16,967 bases of DNA from DATEEG01 sp035525055 (GCA_035525055.1 DATLEZ010000115.1:1-16967); one strand, 5' to 3'. Numbered from the stretch's first letter, positions 1 to 6,592 are shown. Translations and numbers: made by a program. The notes: generated from the letters alone by a model not told the origin.

Positions 1-1
1 C

Positions 2-172
2 CCATTGCGCGGATATTTCGCCTGGTCGCTTCTCGACAACTTCGAATGGGCCCACGGCTATGCCCACCGCTTCGGCATCGTCCACGTCGACTTCGCCACC
101 CAGGAACGCCGGGTCCGCGACAGCGGCCACTTCTGGTCCGAAATGGCAAGGACCGGACAGTTGCCGGCGTAG
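2..172 (+). CDS. GH1 beta-glucosidase, C-terminal fragment (5' end outside window)
   Basis: An open frame runs in from the left edge and stops at TAG 170-172, giving the last 56 residues of a protein. It contains GYFAWSLLDNFEWAHGY followed by RFGIVHVD, the C-terminal signature of glycoside hydrolase family 1. In that family the WSLLDNFEW segment lines the sugar-binding (glycone) subsite, and the ending TQxRRxRDSGHFWSEM is also typical. The catalytic acid/base (NEP) and nucleophile (ENG) lie upstream and are not visible. Known members are cytoplasmic enzymes that hydrolyse beta-glucosides or beta-galactosides; the exact substrate cannot be read from this tail. It converges with the GH5-like gene on the opposite strand, suggesting a carbohydrate-utilisation neighbourhood to the left. 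The family call is secure and the specificity unknown. Confidence 0.9.
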   Translation, partial: PLRGYFAWSLLDNFEWAHGYAHRFGIVHVDFATQERRVRDSGHFWSEMARTGQLPA

Positions 173-175
173 ACC

Positions 176-238
176 GTTCTACGTTCTACGTTCTACGTTC
201 TACGTTCTACGTTCTACGTTCTACGTTCTACGTTCTAC
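176..238. repeat. Heptanucleotide tandem array, 9 perfect copies of GTTCTAC
   Basis: Nine uninterrupted copies of the 7-bp unit GTTCTAC start four bases after the GH1 stop codon. The period is not a multiple of three and no plausible protein uses it, so it is non-coding. It sits in the short gap between two convergent glycosidase genes. Confidence 0.97.
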
Positions 239-275
239 GTCGGAACTCAACGAAACGTTCTGGACGGGCTTCAAC

Positions 276-303
276 GTAGAACGTAAGACGTACAACGTAA
301 AAC
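276..303. repeat. Degenerate inverted copies of the heptamer (4 units)
   Basis: Four contiguous 7-bp units (GTAGAAC, GTAAGAC, GTACAAC, GTAAAAC) end four bases before the GH5-like stop codon at 308. The first is the exact reverse complement of the GTTCTAC unit and the others differ from it by one or two bases. With the 176-238 array this forms an imperfect inverted repeat able to fold into a long stem in RNA from either strand. It could therefore act as a bidirectional terminator for the two convergent genes; that function is inferred. Confidence 0.85.
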
Positions 304-307
304 GCTC

Positions 308-1552
308 CTAGGTCCAGCGCTCCAAGTACTCGCCGTACAGCCGGCGGGCGTGTAACGCGGGGTCCGAGTAGTACTCGTCGGGGGTGATGTCGAGGGTCAC
401 GGTCCGCTCGGCGAATCGCACAACAGGTTTCGTTGCGGCGAACTTCTTGATTGACTCGGCGTGGGGTTTGACGGTTCCGTCGGAGCGAACCAGACCGAAG
501 TGACGTTCGTGCTTGGCTCCGTTGGGGTCGCAAGGAGGACGGTCCCAGAGGCTTTCGGCGTAGTCGGCAAAGCACCACAACATCGCTCCGGCGGCGCCGA
601 CCTGGACGAGCTTGGGGAGCACAGCTTCGACATGGCTCGCCAGGGCCGATTCGCCTGCCATGAACTGCGTGCGTCGATTGCCTCCGTAGCCGGTCCACTC
701 CCATACCGTCGATTCGTCACCTTCCGGGTTGGTGCACCCGCCCCACTCCTCGGCCAAGCACGGTTTGCCGGCCAGCGCCGCAACCAGCGCACACAGGAAG
801 GGCATGAAATCGGGGTCGAGTTCGTCGCGCGACCAATCGACGTACATCGGATACCCGTGCATCACAGCAACGTCGGTCTCGGCGAAGACCTGATCGACCC
901 GTAATCCGTTCCCTTCCAGGAGGCTGGCCACATGCAGCCCACAGGTCACCGGATGGACGGGGTCGAGGTCGTGAATCCTTGCCGTCATATTCCTCACCCA
1001 GGACCTGCCGGCGGCGGCGGTGTGCGGATGGGCGAACAGGTCAGGCTCGTTGCCCAGGTTCCATATCCAGATAGCGGGATGATCCTTGAAGTAGCCCACG
1101 ACGGTTGAATCCAGGAATTCAGACGCGGCCAATGCCTGCGGATCGTGAAACATGTTGCGGTACGACCCGCTGACGATCTTGCCGCCGCTGATGATCTGGC
1201 GAAGGTGCGGGGAGGGGGGCGGTGCCGTCGGATCGAGTAGCCAACCCGGTGACCAGTTGGGTCCACTCATGTGACCGGTGAAGAAGGTCACGTCCAACCC
1301 CAAACCTCGATTGGCGGCGACGTCGCACACTGTCGCAAAGTCGTCGAGCCTGGCCGAGTCGACCGAACCCGGGTAGGGCTGCCAGTCGTCCCAAAGCAGA
1401 AATATTCGAACAACGTTGAGACCCAGCGAGGCGATCAGATCGAACTCCCCTTCGACCTCACCCCGATCGAAGTCCGACCACCAGTACATCGCCTTGCGGC
1501 GCGGCCAGTAGTTGACGCCGAGCGCGAAACGATCGGACACGATGTCGGTCAC
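308..1552 (-). CDS. GH5-like (clan GH-A) glycoside hydrolase
   Basis: This 414-residue protein has no signal peptide, so it is probably cytoplasmic. The pattern fits a (beta/alpha)8 retaining glycosidase of clan GH-A. GVNYWPRR lies near the N terminus, and LGLNVVRIFLLWDDWQP (residues 43-59) is a typical strand-2 motif. The acid/base is WNLGNEP with E169, and the nucleophile region is CLAEEWGG with E269 the likely nucleophile. Substrate (mannoside, glucoside or other) cannot be told. The GTG start at 1552-1550 overlaps the TGA of the upstream kinase gene (GTGA, 4 bp), so translation is probably coupled. It is the last gene of the rplU-rpmA-obg-proB run, an odd place for a glycosidase. The fold and active-site call is firm; assignment to GH5 rather than another clan-A family is less so. 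Confidence 0.8.
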   Translation of the reverse strand: MTDIVSDRFALGVNYWPRRKAMYWWSDFDRGEVEGEFDLIASLGLNVVRIFLLWDDWQPYPGSVDSARLDDFATVCDVAANRGLGLDVTFFTGHMSGPNWSPGWLLDPTAPPPSPHLRQIISGGKIVSGSYRNMFHDPQALAASEFLDSTVVGYFKDHPAIWIWNLGNEPDLFAHPHTAAAGRSWVRNMTARIHDLDPVHPVTCGLHVASLLEGNGLRVDQVFAETDVAVMHGYPMYVDWSRDELDPDFMPFLCALVAALAGKPCLAEEWGGCTNPEGDESTVWEWTGYGGNRRTQFMAGESALASHVEAVLPKLVQVGAAGAMLWCFADYAESLWDRPPCDPNGAKHERHFGLVRSDGTVKPHAESIKKFAATKPVVRFAERTVTLDITPDEYYSDPALHARRLYGEYLERWT

Positions 1553-2076
1553 GCGGAGTCGTCCGACCGGAGCAGGTGGGTAGACAGGATCGTTGTGGCA
1601 ACGGCGGCGGACTCCTCCACCGTCGAAGTGCTGGTGTCGACTGCGCCGATCACAAAATTGGCAACGCTGAGCCGACGGACCCGATTGAGATCATCGGCCT
1701 CCTCATTGCTCAACTGTCGACGATGGGGGCCCGACTCTCGCCGCTCGGCCAGGATCGCCCCATCGGCTTCGACCCAAAGGCAGAGGTGCCGGCTCATCTG
1801 CTGTCGGGTTGCCTCATCGTCGACCACGCTGGCTGCGGCTGCGATGACCTTGCGTGAATGAGACTCAAGTGCCGCCAGGACCAGACTTCGTTCGAGATCA
1901 TGAAGTCCGGGCACGCCGAGACCTGCGGCGAGATCAGCGGCGCTCTGACCAGTCAACGCGAGGATTGCCTCATCCGAGTCGACCAGGTCGACCTCGAGCC
2001 GGTCGGCGAGAGCACGACCTAGCGTTGTCTTCCCGGCGCCCATCGGACCAAGCAAGACGACATGGGTGACGCTCAC
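1549..2076 (-). CDS. Shikimate kinase-like P-loop kinase with altered substrate site
   Basis: This 175-residue protein begins with a clear Walker A motif, LGPMGAGKTTLGRALA (K16), followed by VDSDE (D33, D35), as in AroK/AroL. The rest is off-pattern for a working shikimate kinase. The FRxxE arginine that contacts shikimate is replaced by LHDLE (H59). The GGG that closes over shikimate is replaced by AAAAS (79-83). The lid RP segment reads HRRQL. An arginine is kept near 132-135 (RVRRLSVA). Either the true substrate differs or the enzyme is weak. GTG 2076-2074 overlaps the proB TGA, and its own stop overlaps the next GTG, so it is embedded in a coupled operon. ATP-dependent small-molecule kinase activity is likely; its role in aromatic amino-acid synthesis is doubtful. 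Confidence 0.72.
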   Translation of the reverse strand: MSVTHVVLLGPMGAGKTTLGRALADRLEVDLVDSDEAILALTGQSAADLAAGLGVPGLHDLERSLVLAALESHSRKVIAAAASVVDDEATRQQMSRHLCLWVEADGAILAERRESGPHRRQLSNEEADDLNRVRRLSVANFVIGAVDTSTSTVEESAAVATTILSTHLLRSDDSA

Positions 2077-3152
2077 CTCAGGACGACAAGGTCGTCACGA
2101 TGGATCGCTTCGAGTTCGCTGCGCTTCCCAATGAGCCCGCTCAGTTCGTGCGAACCCATCTGCACGAGTCCCTTGGCCACCAGCTGACCTCTTGCGTCGA
2201 GCACCTCGACGGCCTCTCCCTCCGGGAAGGAGCCCTTGACTGCAACGACACCGACCGGCAGCAGTGACTTGGCCCGCTCGACCAGCGCCACGACCGCACC
2301 ATCATCGATGGTCAGCGAACCCGACGACGCCAGTCCAAAGGCTATCCAGAGTTTTCGCGCCGGAAGCTTCTCGGCCTGCGGGTCCACCCAGGTACCGATG
2401 TCCTCGCCGGCCACAACCCGGGCGATGACGCTGTCAGCGACCGTCGAAGCGACAACGGTGGGCACGCCCGACCACGCCGCCATCCGCGCCGCTGCGACCT
2501 TGGTGTCGACTCCTCCCGAACCGAGAGGGCCGGCACCCGTGAGCCTGTCGAGGATCTCGTCGGTGTGACGAACCGCCACCAGCAACTCGGCGTCGCCAAG
2601 CCGGGGGTCGGCTGAGAAGAGGCCCTCGGTATCAGAAAGAATCAAGAGGAGCCCTGCCCCAACGAGGTGGGAAACTGCGGCGGCCAGGATGTCGTTGCCT
2701 CCGAGCCTCAAGTCACCGACGACCACGGTGTCGTTCTCGTTGACGATTGGAACGATTCCAGAGGTCAGCATTCGATCAAGTGCGGTCCGGGCATTCAGGT
2801 ACTGGTCGCGATTGCTCAGGACGTCGCGGGTCAGCAGCACTTGGCCGGCCACGAGGTTGTGTTTGTCGAAGCAGGCGGTGTATCGCTCCATGAGGCGGCT
2901 CTGCCCGACCGCAGCAGCGACCTGAAGGCCCGCCACACTCTGAGGGCGCCGGGTCAGACCCAGAGCTGGAAGTCCGCTGGCGACAGCTCCCGACGTCACG
3001 AGAACGGTCGGGTAGCCGGCCCCCATCGCCCCCGCCACGAGCTCGGCGACGCGTTCGATCGCACCGGGATTGATGCCGCCGCTGCCGGAGGTGAGGCTCG
3101 ACGATCCCACTTTTACGACCAGCCGGAGGCCTGGAGGAATTGGACGTCTCAT
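2073..3152 (-). CDS. proB: Glutamate 5-kinase
   Basis: This 359-residue protein matches full-length ProB. It phosphorylates L-glutamate to gamma-glutamyl phosphate, the first and feedback-regulated step of proline synthesis in the cytoplasm. The amino-acid kinase fold is marked by VVKVGSSSL (12-20), VTSGAVASG (52-60), PIVNENDTVVVGD (135-147) and SDTEGLFSADPR (173-184). The K-anchoring motif GSGGVDTK (211-218) is also present. A C-terminal PUA-type domain spans about 265-350 and is usual in this family. ATG 3152-3150 overlaps the obg TGA (ATGA), so translation is coupled to obg. In many actinobacteria proA follows proB directly; here a kinase-like gene and a glycosidase follow and no proA is in the window. 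Confidence 0.96.
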   Translation of the reverse strand: MRRPIPPGLRLVVKVGSSSLTSGSGGINPGAIERVAELVAGAMGAGYPTVLVTSGAVASGLPALGLTRRPQSVAGLQVAAAVGQSRLMERYTACFDKHNLVAGQVLLTRDVLSNRDQYLNARTALDRMLTSGIVPIVNENDTVVVGDLRLGGNDILAAAVSHLVGAGLLLILSDTEGLFSADPRLGDAELLVAVRHTDEILDRLTGAGPLGSGGVDTKVAAARMAAWSGVPTVVASTVADSVIARVVAGEDIGTWVDPQAEKLPARKLWIAFGLASSGSLTIDDGAVVALVERAKSLLPVGVVAVKGSFPEGEAVEVLDARGQLVAKGLVQMGSHELSGLIGKRSELEAIHRDDLVVLR

Positions 3153-4399
3153 TCGGAGTCTTCCGACACTTGGAATTCGAAGACCAGATCCCCGATCCGA
3201 ACGTCGTCGCCGGGCTCTGCTCCGGCATCCAGCAGGGCACGATCGACTCCAATGCGCGCCAGGCGTTGGGAAGCCATACGGGCAGCGGCGGGCACAGTGA
3301 GGTCGGCGAAGGCGACCGCCCTTCGGGCCGACTGCCCTTCGACTACCCAGACTTTGCCCTCCCGCCGGACATCGAGATCAACAACCACGGGGCGGTGAAG
3401 GACAAAACCCGGCCTATCCGGCGAAACCTTCGTCGCCTGGTCGACCAGGTCGGCGGTGGCGTGAAGAAAACGGTCGAGGCCCGCCCGGGTGGCGGCCGAG
3501 ACGAGCATCGCCCCTGGCACCTTCCTGGCAGCTTCGGAGGCCTCGGGAAGGTCGCCCTTGGACACGACCACCAGGCGCGGCCGTTCGACTAGTTCCGGGA
3601 GGTAACGCTCCAACTCATTCAGAAGGATCCGGAGTTGATCCTCCACGGATTGAGATTGGAGGAGAGACGGATCGAGCAGGATCACCAGGACTCTTGCCCT
3701 TTCGACGTGGCGAAGAAATTCCAGGCCCAGCCCTTTGCCGTCGGCAGCGCCTTCGATCAGCCCGGGGATGTCGGCCAGCACGAACTCGCGCTCGTCGACC
3801 GCTACCACTCCAAGGTGAGGCTGGAGGGTGGTGAATGGGTAGTCGGCCACCTTCGGCTTGGCCGCCGAAACCGTCGAGATCAGAGTGGATTTGCCGGCGT
3901 TGGGAAAGCCGATCAGCGCGGCATCGGCCGCCAGCTTCAATTCGAAAGTGAACCAGCCCTGGGGTCCGTACTCCCCCTGCTCGGCAATTGCAGGAGCCCG
4001 CAGCTTGGCCGAGACGAACGCCGCGTTGCCGCGGCCGCCGCGGCCTCCTTTGACTGCGACCAGTCGATGGCCGGGTTCGACCAGGTCCGCCAGAACGGTT
4101 CCCTGTTCGTCGATGATCATGGTGCCCAGCGGCACCGAGACGACGAGGTCCTCGCCCCCCCGTCCGTGTCTCATGTCGCCTTCACCGTGAGTGCCGTCGG
4201 TGGCTCGATGATGCGGCTGACGTTGGTAACGAAGGAGTGTCGCAACGCTCGGATCAGCCTCGACGATGATGTCGCCGCCATTCCCGCCATTGCCGCCCTG
4301 GGGCTTACCCTTGGGTCGTCCTTTGGTCCGTTGGTAGGCAACGACCCCGGCCCCGCCGTTGCCGGCCCGGAGATGCACCTTTACCCGATCGACGAACAC
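3149..4399 (-). CDS. obg: Obg/CgtA family ribosome-assembly GTPase
   Basis: This 416-residue protein has the three-domain layout of Obg. A glycine-rich Obg fold occupies about 1-158 (RAGNGGAG, QGGNGGNGGD, GGRGGRGNAAF). The GTPase domain has Walker A GFPNAGKST (164-172), the switch I region DYPFTTLQP and G3 DIPGLIEGA (210-218). An OCT domain spans about 334-410. Obg acts in late 50S assembly and stress control. The G4 motif reads SKGD (280-283) instead of the usual NKxD, although SAA at 301-303 fits G5. The GTG start at 4399 is supported by a GGGAGGGAG Shine-Dalgarno about six bases upstream. It lies 41 bp after rpmA, with a palindrome in the gap, and overlaps proB by 4 bp. Confidence 0.96.
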   Translation of the reverse strand: MFVDRVKVHLRAGNGGAGVVAYQRTKGRPKGKPQGGNGGNGGDIIVEADPSVATLLRYQRQPHHRATDGTHGEGDMRHGRGGEDLVVSVPLGTMIIDEQGTVLADLVEPGHRLVAVKGGRGGRGNAAFVSAKLRAPAIAEQGEYGPQGWFTFELKLAADAALIGFPNAGKSTLISTVSAAKPKVADYPFTTLQPHLGVVAVDEREFVLADIPGLIEGAADGKGLGLEFLRHVERARVLVILLDPSLLQSQSVEDQLRILLNELERYLPELVERPRLVVVSKGDLPEASEAARKVPGAMLVSAATRAGLDRFLHATADLVDQATKVSPDRPGFVLHRPVVVDLDVRREGKVWVVEGQSARRAVAFADLTVPAAARMASQRLARIGVDRALLDAGAEPGDDVRIGDLVFEFQVSEDSE

Positions 4400-4423
4400 G
4401 AGAACTCCCTCCCGATCAGGAGA

Positions 4424-4438
4424 CCTGTCCGGGACAGG
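4424..4438. promoter_or_regulatory. 15-bp palindrome between rpmA and obg
   Basis: CCTGTCC-G-GGACAGG is a perfect 7-bp dyad with a one-base centre. It starts two bases after the rpmA stop and ends shortly before the obg Shine-Dalgarno. As RNA it could form a 5-bp stem with a 5-base loop. No T-run follows, so it may be an attenuator, a processing site or a protein-binding site; the function is unknown. Confidence 0.5.
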
Positions 4439-4440
4439 CC

Positions 4441-4692
4441 TCAGCCGGGAAAGACGCTGACCTGGCGGCGGTTGTTGCGGGTGCCGTACTTGACGGTGCC
4501 GGCCGAGAGAGCGAACAGGGTGTCGTCGTTTCCACGACCGACATTGTCGCCCGGATGGATCCGGGTCCCCCGCTGACGCACGAGAATCGCACCGGCGGTG
4601 ACGGCCTGACCGTCGAACACCTTCGATCCGAGTCGCTGTGCTGTGGAATCGCGGCCGTTCTTAGAGGAGCCGCCGGCCTTGGTCTTAGACAT
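4441..4692 (-). CDS. rpmA: 50S ribosomal protein bL27
   Basis: This 83-residue protein begins MSKTKAGGSSKNGRDS, the conserved N-terminal arm of bL27, which reaches the peptidyl-transferase centre of the large subunit. The body carries AGAILVRQRGTRIHPG, GRGNDDTLFAL and the GTVKYG segment, all diagnostic. Its length is normal. There is no N-terminal leader of the cleaved type seen in Firmicutes. The ATG is two bases after the rplU stop, with GAGGA at the end of rplU acting as ribosome binding site, so L21 and L27 are made together. The rplU-rpmA-obg order is highly conserved in bacteria. Confidence 0.97.
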   Translation of the reverse strand: MSKTKAGGSSKNGRDSTAQRLGSKVFDGQAVTAGAILVRQRGTRIHPGDNVGRGNDDTLFALSAGTVKYGTRNNRRQVSVFPG

Positions 4693-4694
4693 GG

Positions 4695-5114
4695 TCAGTC
4701 CTCCTCGGTTTGGTTGCCCGATTGGGCATCGGTTGCTGTGGTTTTGGTAGCCGATGACTTAGTTGCGGCTGCCTTGGATGACGGGGCTTTGGATGCCTTC
4801 TCCTTGGGCAGGTCGATCGACGTAACCCTGATCTGGGTGTAGGTCTGGCGATGCCCGAGGTGGCGCCGGTAACCGGTCTTGTTCTTGTACTTGAAGATGT
4901 CGATCTTGTCGCCCTTGGTTTCGCCGAGAACCTCGGCAACCACCTTGACATCGCTGAGCGAATCACGGTCGGTCATGGCGGAACCGTCCTCCCCCACCAC
5001 CATGATCGGTGTGAACGTCAAGGAATCGGCGGCGTCCTTGACGCGCTCGATCTCGATTACATCCCCGGCTTTGACTTTTGCCTGCTTACCGCCGGCGCGA
5101 ATGATGGCGTACAT
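4695..5114 (-). CDS. rplU: 50S ribosomal protein bL21 with a long low-complexity C-terminal tail
   Basis: The first ~104 residues are a complete bL21: MYAIIRAGGKQAKVKAGD at the start, then GDKIDIFKYKNKTGYRRHLGHRQTYTQIRV near the C-terminal end of the fold. bL21 binds 23S rRNA in the large subunit. Family members are about 100-105 residues, and this one has 139. The extra ~35 residues are rich in Ala, Lys, Ser and Thr (KASKAPSSKAAATKSSATKT) and then turn acidic (GNQTEED), so they are probably disordered. The ATG at 5114 has AGAGG a few bases upstream and a TATAAT at 5151-5146. It is the first gene of the rplU-rpmA-obg-proB operon. Confidence 0.96.
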   Translation of the reverse strand: MYAIIRAGGKQAKVKAGDVIEIERVKDAADSLTFTPIMVVGEDGSAMTDRDSLSDVKVVAEVLGETKGDKIDIFKYKNKTGYRRHLGHRQTYTQIRVTSIDLPKEKASKAPSSKAAATKSSATKTTATDAQSGNQTEED

Positions 5115-5137
5115 GGTGAAACCTCTGAAAAGGGGGT

Positions 5138-5158
5138 GACGGGGGATTATACCCCGTC
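5138..5158 (-). promoter_or_regulatory. Putative rplU promoter -10 (TATAAT) inside a 7-bp dyad
   Basis: On the - strand a perfect TATAAT occupies 5151-5146, placing transcription start about 25 bases before the rplU ATG. The hexamer is flanked by GACGGGG and CCCCGTC arms (5138-5144 and 5152-5158), a perfect 7-bp dyad. A good -35 at normal spacing is not visible; CTGACA (5184-5179) is 27 bases away. The dyad could be an operator covering the -10, or a hairpin. The -10 assignment is likely; the control role is inferred. Confidence 0.55.
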
Positions 5159-5194
5159 CCGACGGGCCGTTTTCCGACTGTCAGGTCCCGACGG
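5156..5194. repeat. Two direct copies of GTCCCGACGG
   Basis: The 10-mer GTCCCGACGG occurs at 5156-5165 and 5185-5194, 29 bp apart, between the EamA stop and the rplU -10. Each copy carries a small internal dyad (GTC..GAC). Placement just upstream of the rplU promoter fits a regulator-binding pair, but chance in GC-rich DNA is not excluded. Confidence 0.5.
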
Positions 5195-5205
5195 AAGGGC
5201 GTTGC

Positions 5206-6102
5206 TCAGCGAATTGTCTCAGGAATGGCTTCCCGGGTCCCTGCCAAGAGCATGACGGTCATGGCTCCGAACACCGTTGCGGCACCGAGCCACTCCACCG
5301 GGCTCAGACGCTCATTCAGCAAGATATAGGCCGTGATGATGCCGAACACAGGAACCAGGTTGATGTACAGCCCGGCAACGGCCGCCGACACTCTTCGTAG
5401 TGCGCCCACGAACAGAAAGAACGCTACTCCGTAATACAGGACACCGGAGACAACCGCCGAGCTCGTGGCGGCCCACGGCGCCTGGGAAAATGCCTCCATC
5501 GGCCGATAGCCACTCATCGTTGCGAAGATCAATGCCACTCCAAGCGCCGTTGCGTGTTGGCAGAAGACCACAAAGAGCACGGAGCCCGACGAGACGATCC
5601 GACGAGTCCACACCGCATAGAGAGCGCAACATCCGACTCCGGCAAGGATCAAGAAGCCGCCCGAGAGCGAACCCGAAACAGGGCCGACTGCCACGAGCGC
5701 CACGCCCGCGAAGCCGGCGACGGCGACACCAATGATCTTTCCTGTGGCGGGCTCACCCAGAATCAGGCGGGCTGCAACCACGATCAAAGCGGGCTCCAGA
5801 GCCCAAATCAGTGTGGCCAGGCTTGCAGACGTCATCGCGAGCCCGGTCAATCCCAGGAGGTACGCCAGCCCCGGGTTGAGAACACCCAGGCCGGCGATCG
5901 ACCACATCGCCGATGGTCTTGAGGGACGGTTTCGTGTGAAAGCGAGCGCGAGAGTCATTGCTGCCACGCTGGCACTGAGCTGAACAATCAGCAGGTCGAT
6001 CGGCTCGAAATGAACAAGGGCGGATTTGCTGAGCACGGTGCCGAGCCCCCAAGCGGCGCTGGCTCCAATCAGCCGAGCCGAATCACCAAACGGAACCCTC
6101 AC
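5206..6102 (-). CDS. EamA/DMT-superfamily transporter
   Basis: This is a polytopic inner-membrane protein of about ten hydrophobic segments in two repeated EamA halves. Typical motifs include ASAAWGLGTVLSKSAL near the N terminus, WALEPALIVVAARLILGEP in the first half, and LYINLVPVFGIITAYILLNERLSPVEW in the second. Family members export amino acids, nucleosides or other metabolites; the substrate is unknown. The start was moved inward. An upstream TTG at 6156 lies inside a long hairpin, whereas the GTG at 6102-6100 has GGAGT four bases upstream and gives 298 residues, a usual length. It follows the arsenic lyase gene but the hairpin separates them, so a link with arsenic is only positional. 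Confidence 0.87.
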   Translation of the reverse strand: MRVPFGDSARLIGASAAWGLGTVLSKSALVHFEPIDLLIVQLSASVAAMTLALAFTRNRPSRPSAMWSIAGLGVLNPGLAYLLGLTGLAMTSASLATLIWALEPALIVVAARLILGEPATGKIIGVAVAGFAGVALVAVGPVSGSLSGGFLILAGVGCCALYAVWTRRIVSSGSVLFVVFCQHATALGVALIFATMSGYRPMEAFSQAPWAATSSAVVSGVLYYGVAFFLFVGALRRVSAAVAGLYINLVPVFGIITAYILLNERLSPVEWLGAATVFGAMTVMLLAGTREAIPETIR

Positions 6103-6119
6103 AGGACTCCGATCGAACG

Positions 6120-6169
6120 GTTCTTGTGACGGTTGGCCACCTCTGCGGTAGGCCAACCGTCACAAGAAC
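6120..6169. terminator. 19-bp perfect inverted repeat, probable terminator
   Basis: The arms at 6120-6138 and 6151-6169 are perfect 19-bp reverse complements around a 12-base loop, which can itself add three pairs. It starts nine bases past the stop of the CadI/ArsI-like gene in that gene's direction. There is no clear U-tract on the - strand; on the + strand it is followed by GGGGGTTTCTC. It most likely terminates the lyase transcript. Confidence 0.8.
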
Positions 6170-6178
6170 GGGGGTTTC

Positions 6179-6592
6179 TCAGCAGCAGGCGGTTTCGCCA
6201 CCGCAGCAGCCGGAGGTCGTTGCCATGACTTTGGAGTCGGCGAGAACGGTGTACCACTCCCAGGGCGCGCCGTCAGGGTCGTTGACCCAGACCTTGTCCT
6301 GGAGGGCATAGCAACACTCGACCCCCATCTCTTCCTTGGTCACGAGGCCGGAGGCAACCAGGCGGTCGCTTGCCACCGACACCTCTTCGGTGTCGGCCAA
6401 CTCCACGCCGAGGTGGTTGATCGTCCCGCCTTCCGGCGCCTCGATCAGCACCAACTTCAGCGGGGGCTGGTCGATGGCGAAATTGGCGTACCCGGGACGC
6501 CGCTTGGCAGGCTCGGCTCCGAACAACTTGGCGTAGAAATCGACCGCTGCGTCGATATCGGTGACGTTGAGGGCCAATTGAACTCTGGACAT
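6179..6592 (-). CDS. arsI: CadI/ArsI-type vicinal-oxygen-chelate protein, probable C-As lyase
   Basis: This 137-residue protein starts MSRVQLALNV and carries LFGAEPAKRRPGYANFAI and PPLKLVLIE, near-identical to actinobacterial CadI/ArsI proteins. ArsI is a non-haem Fe(II) dioxygenase that cleaves the carbon-arsenic bond of trivalent organoarsenicals such as methylarsenite. The metal ligands by family pattern are Q5, H60 and E112. The arsenic-binding vicinal pair is ECC (C93-C94). The C terminus adds two further CC pairs (129-130, 136-137). ATG 6592-6590 is preceded by AAGGAG at six bases, ruling out the longer upstream frame. It diverges from an arsR gene with palindromic sites between them. 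Members also include cadmium-induced proteins of uncertain activity, so C-As lyase is likely rather than proven. Confidence 0.88.
   Translation of the reverse strand: MSRVQLALNVTDIDAAVDFYAKLFGAEPAKRRPGYANFAIDQPPLKLVLIEAPEGGTINHLGVELADTEEVSVASDRLVASGLVTKEEMGVECCYALQDKVWVNDPDGAPWEWYTVLADSKVMATTSGCCGGETACC

Noticed and set aside
176..303. CRISPR-like array
   Set aside because: The repeat is only 7 bp, copies are contiguous without spacers, and no cas genes are nearby.
3635..4576. Long open frame on the + strand opposite obg and rpmA
   Set aside because: It is antisense to well-supported genes, has no recognisable domain, and is expected from third-position GC bias.
5206..6592. EamA transporter as the arsenic exporter of the block
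   Set aside because: No arsenic-specific feature is visible, and a 19-bp hairpin separates it from the lyase gene; adjacency alone is not enough.
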